Shown here piece after piece: positions 1 to 10,800 of a stretch of DNA of 64,000 bases (positions within the stretch are counted from its first letter, which is position 1; every line of letters begins with the position of its first letter). The position numbers were made by a program, and so were the translations under genes. This DNA comes from Meira nashicola (lineage: Eukaryota > Basidiomycota > Exobasidiomycetes > Exobasidiales > Brachybasidiaceae). Location of the stretch: assembly GCA_001600355.1 (NCBI GenBank), contig BCJU01000001.1, forward strand, positions 765,178 through 829,177, in the 5' to 3' direction. A model generated the notes under the pieces. That model saw only the letters and a list, made by a program, of their open reading frames with translations. It was not told the origin of the DNA and did not search any database.

Positions 1-321
1 ATAGCCCAAATTGATAAGCAGTACAATAATTGCGTATGTTCTGCCTAACATTTTTTCTACTTTTTACCGAAGTGATTTAATCAGCTAAAAATGATGATGC
101 TGTCTGGGATGAACATCAACAGGAGAAACAATAGACTCGTTTTTATAAGTTTTTCTCATTTGATAGTTCTAATATACACGTTTTCATCACTTGAAGCTTT
201 GTGTAAACGCCCCAATAGAAAGAGCAGAGAGGGCATAAATGGGGCGTAGTATCTTGGCTGTACAACGCAAAATGTTATACAACTTGGTCATCATTCACGT
301 TTTTCTTGTTTGTTGATTGGA
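1..321. other. Left-edge intergenic stretch
   Basis: AT-rich sequence downstream of the first gene. I see no ORF with a good start, no tRNA or rRNA signature and no repeat. It probably holds the 3' UTR of the minus-strand gene to its right. Confidence 0.5.
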
Positions 322-1203
322 TCATCGTGTTTTTCTGCTCTCGCGGTTATTGGTACTCGGCTGTTGCTGTGTTGATTTTGCGTCATTTCGATGAAGATAA
401 CTTAAAAGCATCGATCCAAACATAGAAGCAATAATGCCTAATAACCAATTAGGAATAGGTTCCAATACTGACATAAATCCCACAGAGCCTCGAGAGAAAA
501 TTCTAGCAAAATTTTGATATTCACCTCCAGGAGCGAAATTGGAATGCCAAACAGGTAATTCTCTCCAAATTTGATCTTTCACTACCGCAATCAATCTTTC
601 ACTTGAAGGTATGCTAAATGCAATTTTCCAAAATCTTACGTCATAAGAACGCAAAGAGGAAGTTGGCGAAGTGATAAACACGATCGTAGGTACTTTCCAA
701 ATCCACCATCGCCACATCATTCCTGTTTCTGAATCAAAGCTCAAATGCGCAAATTCCATTCGATCGAGAATGCTAGGATCGAAAATGTATGCTTCTTGGG
801 GCGAATGATCATCAAAAACGGATTGTTGCGTTTCAGGTACAGCCCCTTCTTCACCGCTTTGTGGTTCTTCTTCGCCGCATAATTGACGCACTGCATCGTA
901 ATATGATTTTGCAGCTGGAAGTGAAGTTGGATCATTTTTTGCGGTGATTAAGATTGACCAAGCCTTGCCTTTTCCTATTTGATCTTGTATTTCTCTTTCG
1001 ATTTGATCAATTCCACCTGAAAGAGTTTGCATACATTTTGGCATAGGAAAGAATTCTTCACTCCCTCCTCCTTTTACCATTTGGATCAATTTATCAAAGA
1101 AGCCGCTTTTTGATTCCTCTTTCGTATCACTTGCCGATACCACAAGCCCCGACAAGCTCACAATGAGCAAACAGGCTAAGAAGATTGCGACATGCACTCT
1201 CAT
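322..1203 (-). CDS. Secretory-pathway protein with C-terminal membrane anchor, thioredoxin-fold-like (tentative)
   Basis: 293 aa, single exon. A clear signal peptide (roughly residues 1-24, ending near VVSA) is followed by a charged luminal region with a Cys at FPMPKCMQ and another at RQLCGEE. A folded stretch (about 150-255) contains WKVPTIVFITSP, ELPVWHSNFAPGGEYQ and SVLEPIPNWLL. One hydrophobic helix follows (about 247-266), then a short basic tail rich in N, Q, S and R. This suggests a type I membrane protein of the ER or secretory route. The strand pattern before the PVWHS...PGG segment reminds me of fungal ER proteins with a degenerate thioredoxin fold, but there is no CXXC pair, so this is only an idea. 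It shares a 254-bp divergent promoter with the next gene. Confidence 0.7.
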   Translation of the reverse strand: MRVHVAIFLACLLIVSLSGLVVSASDTKEESKSGFFDKLIQMVKGGGSEEFFPMPKCMQTLSGGIDQIEREIQDQIGKGKAWSILITAKNDPTSLPAAKSYYDAVRQLCGEEEPQSGEEGAVPETQQSVFDDHSPQEAYIFDPSILDRMEFAHLSFDSETGMMWRWWIWKVPTIVFITSPTSSLRSYDVRFWKIAFSIPSSERLIAVVKDQIWRELPVWHSNFAPGGEYQNFARIFSRGSVGFMSVLEPIPNWLLGIIASMFGSMLLSYLHRNDAKSTQQQPSTNNRESRKTR

Positions 1204-1457
1204 TGCTCTAAAGTGTGATGATGGTTGATTGGTAAGTAAAGGCGTAATCGTGAAAGCTTCACTGGTTCCGAAATTAAACTCCTTTAGTGGAGAAAGAATG
1301 AGCTTAAATCAAAGCTCGGCATGTTGGACCTGAGTGCATATATTCTATCTAGACTCTCGAACCGCCGTTTTGAGCAAATGCAGAGCACAAAATTCACGCA
1401 AACGCGACTTATTAAGTAGAAATAATCTTTATTACAACCAACTTTAAAGATTTCAAT

Positions 1458-1853
1458 ATGTCAAGGATTGGAGCAAAGAAGAAAATTGCAACATCTTCCA
1501 ATGGCTCTGGCACAGGAAAAAAGAAATCAAACACATCCACAAAAATAATAGGAAGATCAAACACAACAAAATCTGCAACTCAAAAACAATCTCAAGTCAC
1601 AAAACGTAAGATTATAAATCGCAAAGGAAGGGATGAAGATGTACGTCAGAATATAGATGCGAAATGGCGGGACGGAAACCAAATCGCTCCATCCAAGGTA
1701 AGTTTGAAAGTATGATTATTGAGGTAATTGCACTCTCGTGCTGATCTATACATCCTTTTTCTTTTCCTCATTCAGCCAATCAACAAGAAATTAGCCACAC
1801 GATCAGATCTAGCTTTAACTATTGCCAATTTTGACAATTTAATGCAAAAGTAG
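1458..1853 (+). CDS. Small basic protein, two exons, function unknown
   Basis: Exons 1458-1697 and 1776-1853. The 78-bp intron starts GTAAGT, ends TTCAG and is phase 0. The spliced product is 105 aa; the unspliced frame would stop after 85. The N-terminal 75 residues are Lys/Ser/Thr-rich and low in complexity (KKKIATSSN, TGKKKSN, VTKRKIINRKGR). Exon 2 adds a compact, probably helical end (DLALTIANFDNLMQK), which is the part most likely to be conserved. The composition suggests a nuclear or nucleolar protein that binds RNA or chromatin. I recognise no family. The exon-2 frame stays open to a sensible stop, which supports the splice model. Confidence 0.6.
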
Positions 1854-2459
1854 AGCACTTAAAAAAAAAGAGGCGCTATCGAATTACGCCACTGTATCAT
1901 AATTTGTACAATCATCATTTTACGTTGTTGTGAGATGTGTATGTGGGTGCATTTGCGAATTTTGATAGTGTGTGAAAATGTCCAACTCAGACAGGCATAT
2001 TTCTGTCATGACGAAAAATCCACAAAAAAAAGGATACTATAAGCTTAGCTTTAATTATTTTTTTGCCGTCAATATGCAGAAAATGAGGGTCTTTTAGCGT
2101 TTCTGAGTTTTTATCATATCAATCAGGCCTACGCCCCCCCGTTGCACCGTACACTGATTGATTGAACAAAGTCGGGGTTGATTAAGAATTATCTCCACAG
2201 TGCTCTGCACGTCCAAACAAAATCTTTTCGTGCGTAAGACAAAAGTAGAATATATGCAGCATAAAAAGGTTCCTCGTACACTAGATCAAGTTACCATCAC
2301 CAGGGACTCTTTGTATCGCCCTCATCAACCATACTTCGAACGACAAGTTTTACTCAAAATGCATTCTGCTTAACAACTTCACCGAACGATCTCACGAGAA
2401 TTCATTGAGAGGTATTAAAGACGCCAAATCGTGTGCTTTACTCGCGTGCAAGGTCAAAA
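1854..2459 (+). other. Intergenic promoter region of the Zn2Cys6 gene
   Basis: About 600 bp containing A- and T-runs, a C7 run near 2134 and pyrimidine-rich patches. It probably carries the 3' UTR of the small basic gene and the promoter and leader of the transcription factor. No RNA gene or coding exon was recognised. Confidence 0.5.
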
Positions 2460-5400
2460 ATGGCATCTTACAATAATTACCATCAAAACCATCCGCATTA
2501 CGATCGATATCATCATTCATCTCCACATCAGCCAAATCATCCAACATTTGCAGGACAACAGTATCCTTCACAAAATAACCATTCAAATACGACAACTACA
2601 AGGTATCCTCTACCTGTTCCTCCAATAAATGCAAATGGGGAAAGCGTTTCAATGCCCCCACAAAATCCTTATGGCTATGATAATGCTCCAATCGGCGAGC
2701 CAGGTCCAAGCTCTTTAGCTCGTTATAGTCCTTTCAGGTCAGAATCTGATCGTTCGCCTATGATGGATCCCGGATCCTTTTCTTCTAGTCGTCCGATGAA
2801 TTCATCATCTGTACAGGAGAATGATATTGCTATTGATTCGCAAAACAAAGTCAAAAGAGCAAAGTCCGCTCAAAAGATTACGAGAAATCGAAAGATCACC
2901 AGCTGTTTGCAATGTCGTGAACGAAAGCAAAAATGTGATCGAAAACGTCCTGTTTGTAGCAATTGTGTAGCAGGTAATTCCAGAGGTGGAATGTGTACAT
3001 ATGTGGACACTGCTGAAGGCGTGCAAGAAGTTTTAGCTAATGAAGGTGAAAAGGACGCAAAAAGGGTCAAAAGATCACCTTCTGAAGAGACAATTCCAAG
3101 TGTAACGCAAATGCCTGCTCCAATGCGACCAATGTTACCTGCACGATCTCCCTTGACAATTCGAAGGCTTCATCTGATTGCTGCCACTGCTCAAGCAGGG
3201 CGTGATCCATCACTGGAGTTTGAAGTTCGGGTGCGGTATGCAAGAGCAGCAGCAGTGGGCTCAATCTTGTTCGGTACACCTCAAATAGGACCAGGAGCAG
3301 AAGTCACTTCACAGTTGTACCAACCTTTGGCTGCTGTTGATTCACTAAAATTACCAACGTCAGCTGAGATTGGACCTTTATTAGATACGTATCGTAGGCA
3401 TATCGAATGGATGTGTAACGTCGTCTTGGTTGATTTAAATCGAGCAAGATTTGAAAGCTTTTTGAATTGGTGGCATAGCAATCCTCAAACGTTACCAGCT
3501 GATCCACCGCTGATCCCACTCGTGCTTACAATTTTGGCATTGGCAATTCAGGCAAGAAGGATGTCGGCTCATTGTACTTTGCTTCCCTCTGCGAAGAATC
3601 GGGATCAAAAACGAAATGAGAAACATTTCGATCGCGATGGCACAACCAACGGTATACGAGCACAATCGCCAAAACAACAACATTTACGAATCTGCTCATC
3701 AGAAAAAGAACTCTTGGAAACAGCACAAAGGTGCATTGACGTTTTACAGATTGCTTGTCCTTCAAATTGGGCAAGCGCCTTTTCTGCGCCTTTGGATTTG
3801 GTTCGTGCAAGCCTGTTACGCGGTGTTTGGCATATGACCGAATTGCATTTGCAATTCGGTGGAAGTTGCTTTGCTACAACGATGCGATTGGCACATGCTG
3901 CTTCATTGAATCATGATACAAGACATTGGCCTTCAATGGGCAAAGAAGAATCACAAGCACGCAGGAATATCTTTTGGAATGTCGCCACGTTTGAAGTCAT
4001 GTTTTCCATGCGAGTGATTCAACCTTCGATGATTTTACCGACCAGTTATGATACCAAATTTCCAGATGACTATGACGCTCTAGTGAATCTTTACAGGTAT
4101 GGTGGATTGGTGGAACCTTATATTGTTGAAGGCAGAAGAAGTCATTTCCGAGTCACGCCAGTGACAAAGAATAGCTTCGATTATCATTCGGCAAAGTTCA
4201 AACTGACCGATATTTTAATCAAAGGACAAGAAGATCTGCGATCAGGAGATAAAGGTCGTTTGGCCGAGGCGCATGAGCAATGGAAGAAAGAATTACCTAA
4301 AGAACTGAAAAAGATCATCGACCATGGAGGATCACGAAGTCTTGGGAAAGATAATCATCCAATAAAGAGAAAGTATGATATCCCAGTTCTCTACACTCCA
4401 GTTGACAATGAATTGGACACTGAAACGCATTTCTTGCAAGCGGCTATGTTGCAAATGTTGGATCTTTCGGCTAGCATTCAAATTCACAGGCCACAAGCAG
4501 ACGAAGCAGGTCGTTGGAGAGCACCTGAAGGTCAATCACAGCGATCTTTAGAAATCTGTATCGATTCAGCTCAAAGATTGATCTGGTTGGTATATTCTGT
4601 GATCATGCGTGATCCCGGCCCACCTTATATTCTATATCATCAATGCGTTTTTAATTTATTTCAAGCAGCGATTGCCATTGCGATCGAAAGTGCAATCTCA
4701 TCCTCAAAAGAAAGAACTACGAATATGACTACTGCACAATCTTCATTGCAAAAAGCGATTGAATTGCTCGATACTGTAGCACGAGCTCAAAATTTACGTT
4801 ATGTTGCAGAACAGGCGGGCAAGTATGCCGCTACTTTACGAGAGATGGAGGAAACACGGAAGAACAGATTGAAGGGTAAAACAGGATCTGGTGCTCATAC
4901 ACCACAAAATATGCGCAATAATGATGCAAGCATGAGCAGCAACAGCCATACCGGCAATGAATCGAGCGGACCATCGAGAAGCTCGATTCATAATGCTCAG
5001 AAAGCCGCCTTGGGTGTTCCTATCTTAGCAGTGGCGGAAGGTGATGGAAAAATGCTTGGTGGACAAGGATATCCCTTGGGCAAGAGCGGCAGTTCGAGTA
5101 ATCGATCTTCGCCTTTTTCTACGAGCTCTACTGCAAACCGCTCAGGTCAAAACAATGCAAACAAATTTACGCAATCAAGACCTTACCCTCAACAAGTAAC
5201 GCAACAGTCAGTTCAACAACTTCCTCAGCAAAATACCCCTGCAAGCTCGATAAGATTCTCAGATATGGGCAGACCTATTCAAGCCATTTTGCCGGAATTA
5301 CAAGGATTACAAATTCCCGGCATTGACTTTTTATCTGAGGGAGGAAATGCAGCAGGATTGGAAAATGGCTTGAGCATGAACGGTGCTATACCATCTATGC

Positions 5401-5864
5401 AAACTTTTGCAGCGCCTCAAGCATCTTTTGGAATCGATTTTCATGATTTGCAAGTATTTGGACATGCAGAAAATCAAAGTCGATATGATAGTATGCCGGA
5501 TGATACATTTGCCGAACGACCGTTCTCGAATGCGAATCATTTAAATTCAAATATGAATTCTGCTAGTGGAACTATGAATAGCTCACCTGCAGCGAGGGTA
5601 TATGCAACTTCGTCTACGGGGAGCATTGGAGGCAATAATGCTGTACTTGAATTTTCGCCACCGAAACCACAAAATGATGTGACTAATCAAATAAGCGGTG
5701 TAAATACCCTAAACGTTGGACAAATTCAATCACAATCTCAACAAAATGCTGATCATCAGCAATCGGGATTAAATGGGCAAAATGGAGGATCAGATGATGC
5801 ATTCGCAATGGATTGGAGTGAATGGGAACGCACTGTAGAACGTATGTTGTATATGGATCGATGA
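2460..5864 (+). CDS. Zn2Cys6 fungal transcription factor with MHR domain
   Basis: 1134 aa. The frame is open from 2433, but the first ATG is at 2460 (AAAAATGGC context, giving MASYNNYHQN). The zinc cluster begins at residue 149, CLQCRERKQKCDRKRPVC, and fits Cys-X2-Cys-X6-Cys-X6-Cys-X2-Cys-X9-Cys. Basic residues lie between Cys2 and Cys3, as expected for DNA contact. A His/Asn/Gln/Pro-rich disordered N-terminus precedes it. The centre (about 330-700) looks like the fungal-specific transcription factor (MHR, Fungal_trans) domain, with DTYRRHIEWMCNVVLVDL and the LRGVWHMTELHLQFGGS region. The C-terminus is Ser/Asn/Gln-rich and ends in an acidic aromatic segment (DDAFAMDWSEWERTVERM), a plausible activation region. 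Target genes cannot be read from sequence. Confidence 0.92.
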   Translation: MASYNNYHQNHPHYDRYHHSSPHQPNHPTFAGQQYPSQNNHSNTTTTRYPLPVPPINANGESVSMPPQNPYGYDNAPIGEPGPSSLARYSPFRSESDRSPMMDPGSFSSSRPMNSSSVQENDIAIDSQNKVKRAKSAQKITRNRKITSCLQCRERKQKCDRKRPVCSNCVAGNSRGGMCTYVDTAEGVQEVLANEGEKDAKRVKRSPSEETIPSVTQMPAPMRPMLPARSPLTIRRLHLIAATAQAGRDPSLEFEVRVRYARAAAVGSILFGTPQIGPGAEVTSQLYQPLAAVDSLKLPTSAEIGPLLDTYRRHIEWMCNVVLVDLNRARFESFLNWWHSNPQTLPADPPLIPLVLTILALAIQARRMSAHCTLLPSAKNRDQKRNEKHFDRDGTTNGIRAQSPKQQHLRICSSEKELLETAQRCIDVLQIACPSNWASAFSAPLDLVRASLLRGVWHMTELHLQFGGSCFATTMRLAHAASLNHDTRHWPSMGKEESQARRNIFWNVATFEVMFSMRVIQPSMILPTSYDTKFPDDYDALVNLYRYGGLVEPYIVEGRRSHFRVTPVTKNSFDYHSAKFKLTDILIKGQEDLRSGDKGRLAEAHEQWKKELPKELKKIIDHGGSRSLGKDNHPIKRKYDIPVLYTPVDNELDTETHFLQAAMLQMLDLSASIQIHRPQADEAGRWRAPEGQSQRSLEICIDSAQRLIWLVYSVIMRDPGPPYILYHQCVFNLFQAAIAIAIESAISSSKERTTNMTTAQSSLQKAIELLDTVARAQNLRYVAEQAGKYAATLREMEETRKNRLKGKTGSGAHTPQNMRNNDASMSSNSHTGNESSGPSRSSIHNAQKAALGVPILAVAEGDGKMLGGQGYPLGKSGSSSNRSSPFSTSSTANRSGQNNANKFTQSRPYPQQVTQQSVQQLPQQNTPASSIRFSDMGRPIQAILPELQGLQIPGIDFLSEGGNAAGLENGLSMNGAIPSMQTFAAPQASFGIDFHDLQVFGHAENQSRYDSMPDDTFAERPFSNANHLNSNMNSASGTMNSSPAARVYATSSTGSIGGNNAVLEFSPPKPQNDVTNQISGVNTLNVGQIQSQSQQNADHQQSGLNGQNGGSDDAFAMDWSEWERTVERMLYMDR

Positions 5865-6287
5865 TCGATCTTTGTGTTATTGAAGCAATGTTTTTTGAGC
5901 AAATTTTCGTTTACGATTGTATTGATTCTTGTTTTGTTATGCAATTCAATGTATTTTTATTTTCAATTTTGTGTGTTTAAGTGCCAAGAAAATGAAACCT
6001 TTGAAGCGAATTTTTTGTTCAAGGGGCGATTATCACGATCGATCAAGACAAGGATGCCGGCCTTATAAAGTTACGTCCCGATTATATATGCCTTTCGTTT
6101 GTGATAGGGACATAAAATTTACTTTATGCCACCCCGAAACACAAGAGGATGAAAAGAGCCCCTTTCGTGTTTCTCGATCAATTTTTGCACTGCTTTGCAT
6201 AAGTTGATGGTCTTTTTTTTGGCTATAAAATAAGCTCATCATGTCTTGATCTCTGAATTTTCTTTTTTCTTCAAGCATTCACTCAAA
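5865..6287 (+). other. Intergenic region before a small secreted-protein gene
   Basis: About 420 bp, T-rich near both ends. It carries the 3' UTR of the zinc-cluster gene and the promoter of the next gene. Short ORFs here overlap both neighbours' UTRs and have no convincing coding signal. Confidence 0.5.
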
Positions 6288-6827
6288 ATGATTGCTATCC
6301 AAATCTTTTTATTTATCTCTCTTTCCTTTTTTGGAGTTATCTATGAAGGATATGCTGTTAATGAAGATGAAAATCGTAATATTTATGCACCCAAACCTGG
6401 TTCAGCATATCATGGTTCAGCAACTGCTTATCCTTCAAATGATTTTAGTCATCAAACTGGACAATCAAAATTTAATCATCCTCGTTACATTCCCAGATAT
6501 ACACAGATTGGTAAAAAATATTTTGATGTTTCCGGTCAAGCTCGTAATGTGAAACCTGGAGCGAATTATGATAATCGTTTTTATGCTCTGATAGCAAAAG
6601 AGGGTTATGTTCCACACACTGAAGATTCTCGTTTAATTAAAGATCCTAATGATGTTCATTCCGTTAATATTTATACGGAAAAATTAAGATCACATACTCG
6701 TAAAATGAATCAACAATCTGCTGCTAATAACAACAATGAGCCGTCTACATCATCTAACAAGCGCAAAACTCCATCTACGTCATCTTCTAGTGCTACTTCA
6801 ACAAATAAACGTACCAAGACTCATTGA
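6288..6827 (+). CDS. Small secreted protein with basic, NLS-like C-terminus; candidate effector
   Basis: 179 aa, single exon. The ATG at 6288 opens a textbook signal peptide (MIAIQIFLFISLSFFGVIYE, cleavage probably after GYA). The mature part is Tyr-, Asn- and Pro-rich and has no cysteine: YAPKPGSAYHG, NHPRYIPRYTQIGKKYFDVS, NYDNRFYALIAKEGYVPHT. The tail turns into Ser/Thr/Asn-rich sequence bearing two basic clusters, SNKRKT and TNKRTK, 12-14 residues apart. That spacing resembles a bipartite nuclear localisation signal, odd on a secreted protein but known for some plant-pathogen effectors. I know no family match. It lies between two Zn2Cys6 genes; whether either controls it is unknown. Confidence 0.72.
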   Translation: MIAIQIFLFISLSFFGVIYEGYAVNEDENRNIYAPKPGSAYHGSATAYPSNDFSHQTGQSKFNHPRYIPRYTQIGKKYFDVSGQARNVKPGANYDNRFYALIAKEGYVPHTEDSRLIKDPNDVHSVNIYTEKLRSHTRKMNQQSAANNNNEPSTSSNKRKTPSTSSSSATSTNKRTKTH

Positions 6828-7875
6828 GATAGATACATGTGTACGTTTACCGCGTGAAAGCCAACTTTTATGCATGTTCCCAAGTCAATGGTACACTATG
6901 TATATATGTTCTACATTTATCCTGATCGACAAGATCTATTTTATCTCTTCTTTGAATTACCCCATATTTCAATTTTGTGTTACAATCCTACAAATTTAAT
7001 TCAATCTTTTACCCCATAGAAATAGTAAAATCCGTTTGATTTGCTCGCTAAACATGCAAAAAAGTTAACTGGCAGGCTTTTGACAGTGAATTGTGAAAAT
7101 TAGAGAAGCACAACAGAATAATAGACTATGCACCGCAACGTGCGTTAGTGCCTGCATCCAAGACAAAATCGGTGTTCGGAGTACGGAAAAAGATATTGTT
7201 GCCTCTGCGCTGCGCGGCGGCGGTGCCGAAAGTGCTCTTTGAAAGCAATGGAAAAATAAGACGCTTTTCAAGCTCTTTCTTGGAAATCACGGCTATTCCG
7301 CGTAATCGTACATGCGTACGTGCTGCAAAAAAATTGCTCTATAAACTACTTCTTCTCACGCTAATTGTGGCTTATACCCTCCTCTTTGTTTCTGGTGACC
7401 TCGTGAATGGAGAAGCGGATATTCTAAATGAAGCAAATCTGAAAGACTGATTCGATAGTGTATAATCATCATTGTTTTCTAGAATACATACACATATATA
7501 GATGATTGATTACGTTGTGATGATGTGTGTGTGAGGTGCTTCTCTGCATTAAAGCTGTGCCTTTTTCTAGGGTGAGTAATGCATAACCCCATACAGTTGA
7601 AAAGCAGGCGCGCGAATATATGCACGCGTATGCACCTTACTCTATTCAACTTTTTTTAATCAGAATGGGGTTTTAGATTTTGGCCACCATATGTTGAAAG
7701 TGCTATTTTGCTTACCACCAAGAACACCTTCACATCCATCAACATCGTCATAGTCGTCGTCTTCAAACAGTAATATTGTTTTACTCTTTCTCACATTCAT
7801 TGTCAAAACAACTCACTGTCATTATCCATGCTCGTCGATTGAAAGCAGACTTGGGTCACCAAATCGTCTGTCAAA
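6828..7875 (+). other. 1-kb intergenic region upstream of the double-zinc-cluster gene
   Basis: This probably holds a long promoter and leader for the next gene. An open frame from 7148 to 7450 ends in a hydrophobic stretch but has no ATG start. A GC-rich patch lies around 7203-7225, and an ACGCGT hexamer sits near 7623. I could not support a gene here. Confidence 0.5.
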
Positions 7876-10800
7876 ATGTCTGCAAGTACCGCTTCTTCTC
7901 CACTTTCTTCATCTCATCTGTCCAATAGTTTGACAGGTTGGCCAGAACAAGATTCTCATCCTACAAGTACATCTTCATTGCATCATCATCACCATCATCA
8001 TCATCACAATCATGGATTAGGTATGGGTATGGAAAATTCATTCTCTTTAGATTATTCTTGGACTTCAGCTTCGGATGCCGATAATACGCCAAATAGTAAT
8101 CCATTCGATTCAGCACCTCTTTCAACAATCAATTTGTCATCTTGGGCTTCACCTGCTACAAGTGGAAAAGATATTGGATCTCCTTTTAATGCTGCCAATT
8201 CGCCAACATTAGGACAAATTCTTTCCAACGATGTTCAGGATCTTCCAGAATCCGAATCAGAAGATGACGGTAGCAGTAGCGGCGGTAGCTCTAGCAATAA
8301 AAGAGAGAGCGAAGAAGGACAAGCATCAACCAGTAAAAGAAAAGCATCCCGCAAAAGTAATGCCAACGGTCAAAGATCTTCAAAGGGAAAAGTTCAGAGG
8401 CGTCAAGGTGTAACGTGTGATCAATGTAGAAGTAAGCACATCCGATGTATTGCTCCGCCTTCCACTTCCTCATCACCTGCAGATTCAGATTTGAGTGGTA
8501 AATCGAACATCGGAGGTAGGAAGCGATGTACTCGCTGTATCGAAAAAGGTTTGGAATGCACTCGTAATCATGCGCCCCCTTCTAGAAGATATCCTAGACC
8601 CAGTCGAACGGGCAAACGGATCGAGCAAGCTCGTTTGATGCATGGATCCATCGAAGGAGCTCAAGCTGCCTCAGCAGCAGCTAGAATTGACGCAAATACA
8701 TCCGACTTGAACATTCTCGGCCAGACTGGAGGCTTTCCAGTCGGTATGCACGCATTTCCTATTTCCATACCACACCAATCCAACAATCATTTACAGCAAC
8801 ATGTCATTGCAGGCTCAACATCGCTTCGTTTACTAACCTGCTTCTTTGCTTCGGCGCACATGCAATTGCCAATCGTCGATTTTCACAACTTTAGCGCAAG
8901 ATATAATTTCTCTCAAGGTAATTCACGTATTATGAGTGTCATGGCAAATGGGGGTGATGAAACACAAAGGATTCCATCTGCTAGACAGAGTGCACCTGGT
9001 TTACGAATGAGTTGTTGGCCACCTACCAATGGAACAAGTACGTTGGCTACGCCAGGAACAACTGAGACTTTGATTGCTGCTATGCATGCTTGGGCAGCAG
9101 TTTATACGGATTTACCGATCGCCTTTGGAACCAATGCTGGACTGTTGGAGCTGAGTCGAAGAGATGAAGATCAATCAGGTAGCTCAAATGGTAAAATGTC
9201 TTTACCTCAAAATCAACCAAAGCATACCTCTCATGATGCTGTCGTTGACGACGCCGCTGCCTTTGGTGAAGAGCCCCCAATGGTGATGGGTGCGAATGGA
9301 AAGCTACGCAGACCAAAACGTAAGCAAGGGGTTGCGTGCGATACTTGTCGTTTGAGAAGACTTCGATGTGATAAGCTGGAAAGGCCGGAAGGAATGGGCT
9401 GTAGTCGATGCGAAGATAAAAGAATCGTTTGTACAGATGAATACATTCAAACAAAGAGAGCAAAATCTATGGCAGCAGCAGCAGCAGCCGCTGCAAAGAA
9501 ATCGCAACAAAGTGATACAACACCCAGCTCAAGTGAAAGTCAAACGATTCCTTTGTCCAACACATCTTCTACTCAAGGCGATAAACGTTCGAGCGATGGT
9601 AATCTGACGTCTTCAGAAGAGACAGACGTGATCAGCAGTGCACGTAATTTACACGCTCAAGATCTTCCACGCGGTTCAGGACCGAACTCTTGGGACGGAT
9701 CTAGTCACGAACAAAGAGCATGGATAGATGACGGTCCTAGGCTACCTAAGAATTACACTTTTGGACGTGGAAGAGAGATGATCGCATACGGCAAAGCACG
9801 TCAAGCATTCGTTCATTTAATGCTAGAACGTGGATTAAATTTGGCATATCGTCATGATTTGTTAAAAATGCCCAGCATTGAAGCCATTCAAGCGCTGTTA
9901 ATTTTATCACAAGTTTGTTCACTCGTTCGTCGTGATGATGCTGCTACTGAATTGGCTGAAGCGGTTAATAGCCATTTGAACATCCTTGGTTTAGAAAGCA
10001 ATGACGAGGTAGATGAACAAGATAAAATCGCAGTTGAATTAATCTTAAGTCAATTGCAACGTAAAAGGTTATGGTGTTGCGTTTGGGGTCGTGACGCTTT
10101 AGTTTCTGGCTTGTTCAGATCTGTGCCTGCATTTGATGCCGAAAGAGCAATTGGTATTAAAGGTAATCAAAGTCAAAGGAGTGCAAATCCACAAGGCGAA
10201 AGAATTAATACACAATTGAACAATAGTGCAATCTTGACAGGTGCAAATGATGGCAAAACATCTCAAATCCCATCATCCAATGGTAAACTGGAATTAAATG
10301 GTCAAATGGGTCTATCTTTCTCGATTTTGGCTCTTTTACAGGTTGGTGCTTTAGCAAGATTTATGAACAAGCACATCGATAACATTTCTCATTCACGTCC
10401 GGCAATCTATTTGGGACCTGGGACCGGCCTTGCATCTCGTCAAGCTCCACCTGATAGATTTCCAATGATGCCAACACCTTTAGAGATGCGTAAATTGCAA
10501 AGGGCATGTTTCGCTCTTTGGCGTAGCATTGATTCGCTATTGTTATTCTTTGATGAATGTGCGTTGAAAGCACGTGAGAATATGGCAAGCTTGCATCCTT
10601 TTCAACCGTTGGGTTGGATTGCTACTTTAAAGATTACGGCTGCCATGTTAGATTTGAGCACGTATAGGATAATAGGTGAAAGAATTCACTTAGCAAGAAC
10701 TTATATGCAAGCTACTGCAACGCTTTCCAATAATGGTGTAGGAGGTGATATTGGCGGAGTGATGGGTATGCAAGAAATGATGATGGAACAAATGACGCAA

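Noticed and set aside
7148..7450. 100-codon frame with a hydrophobic stretch
   Set aside because: It has only a GTG at its start, no upstream exon with a good splice site was found, and no domain is visible.
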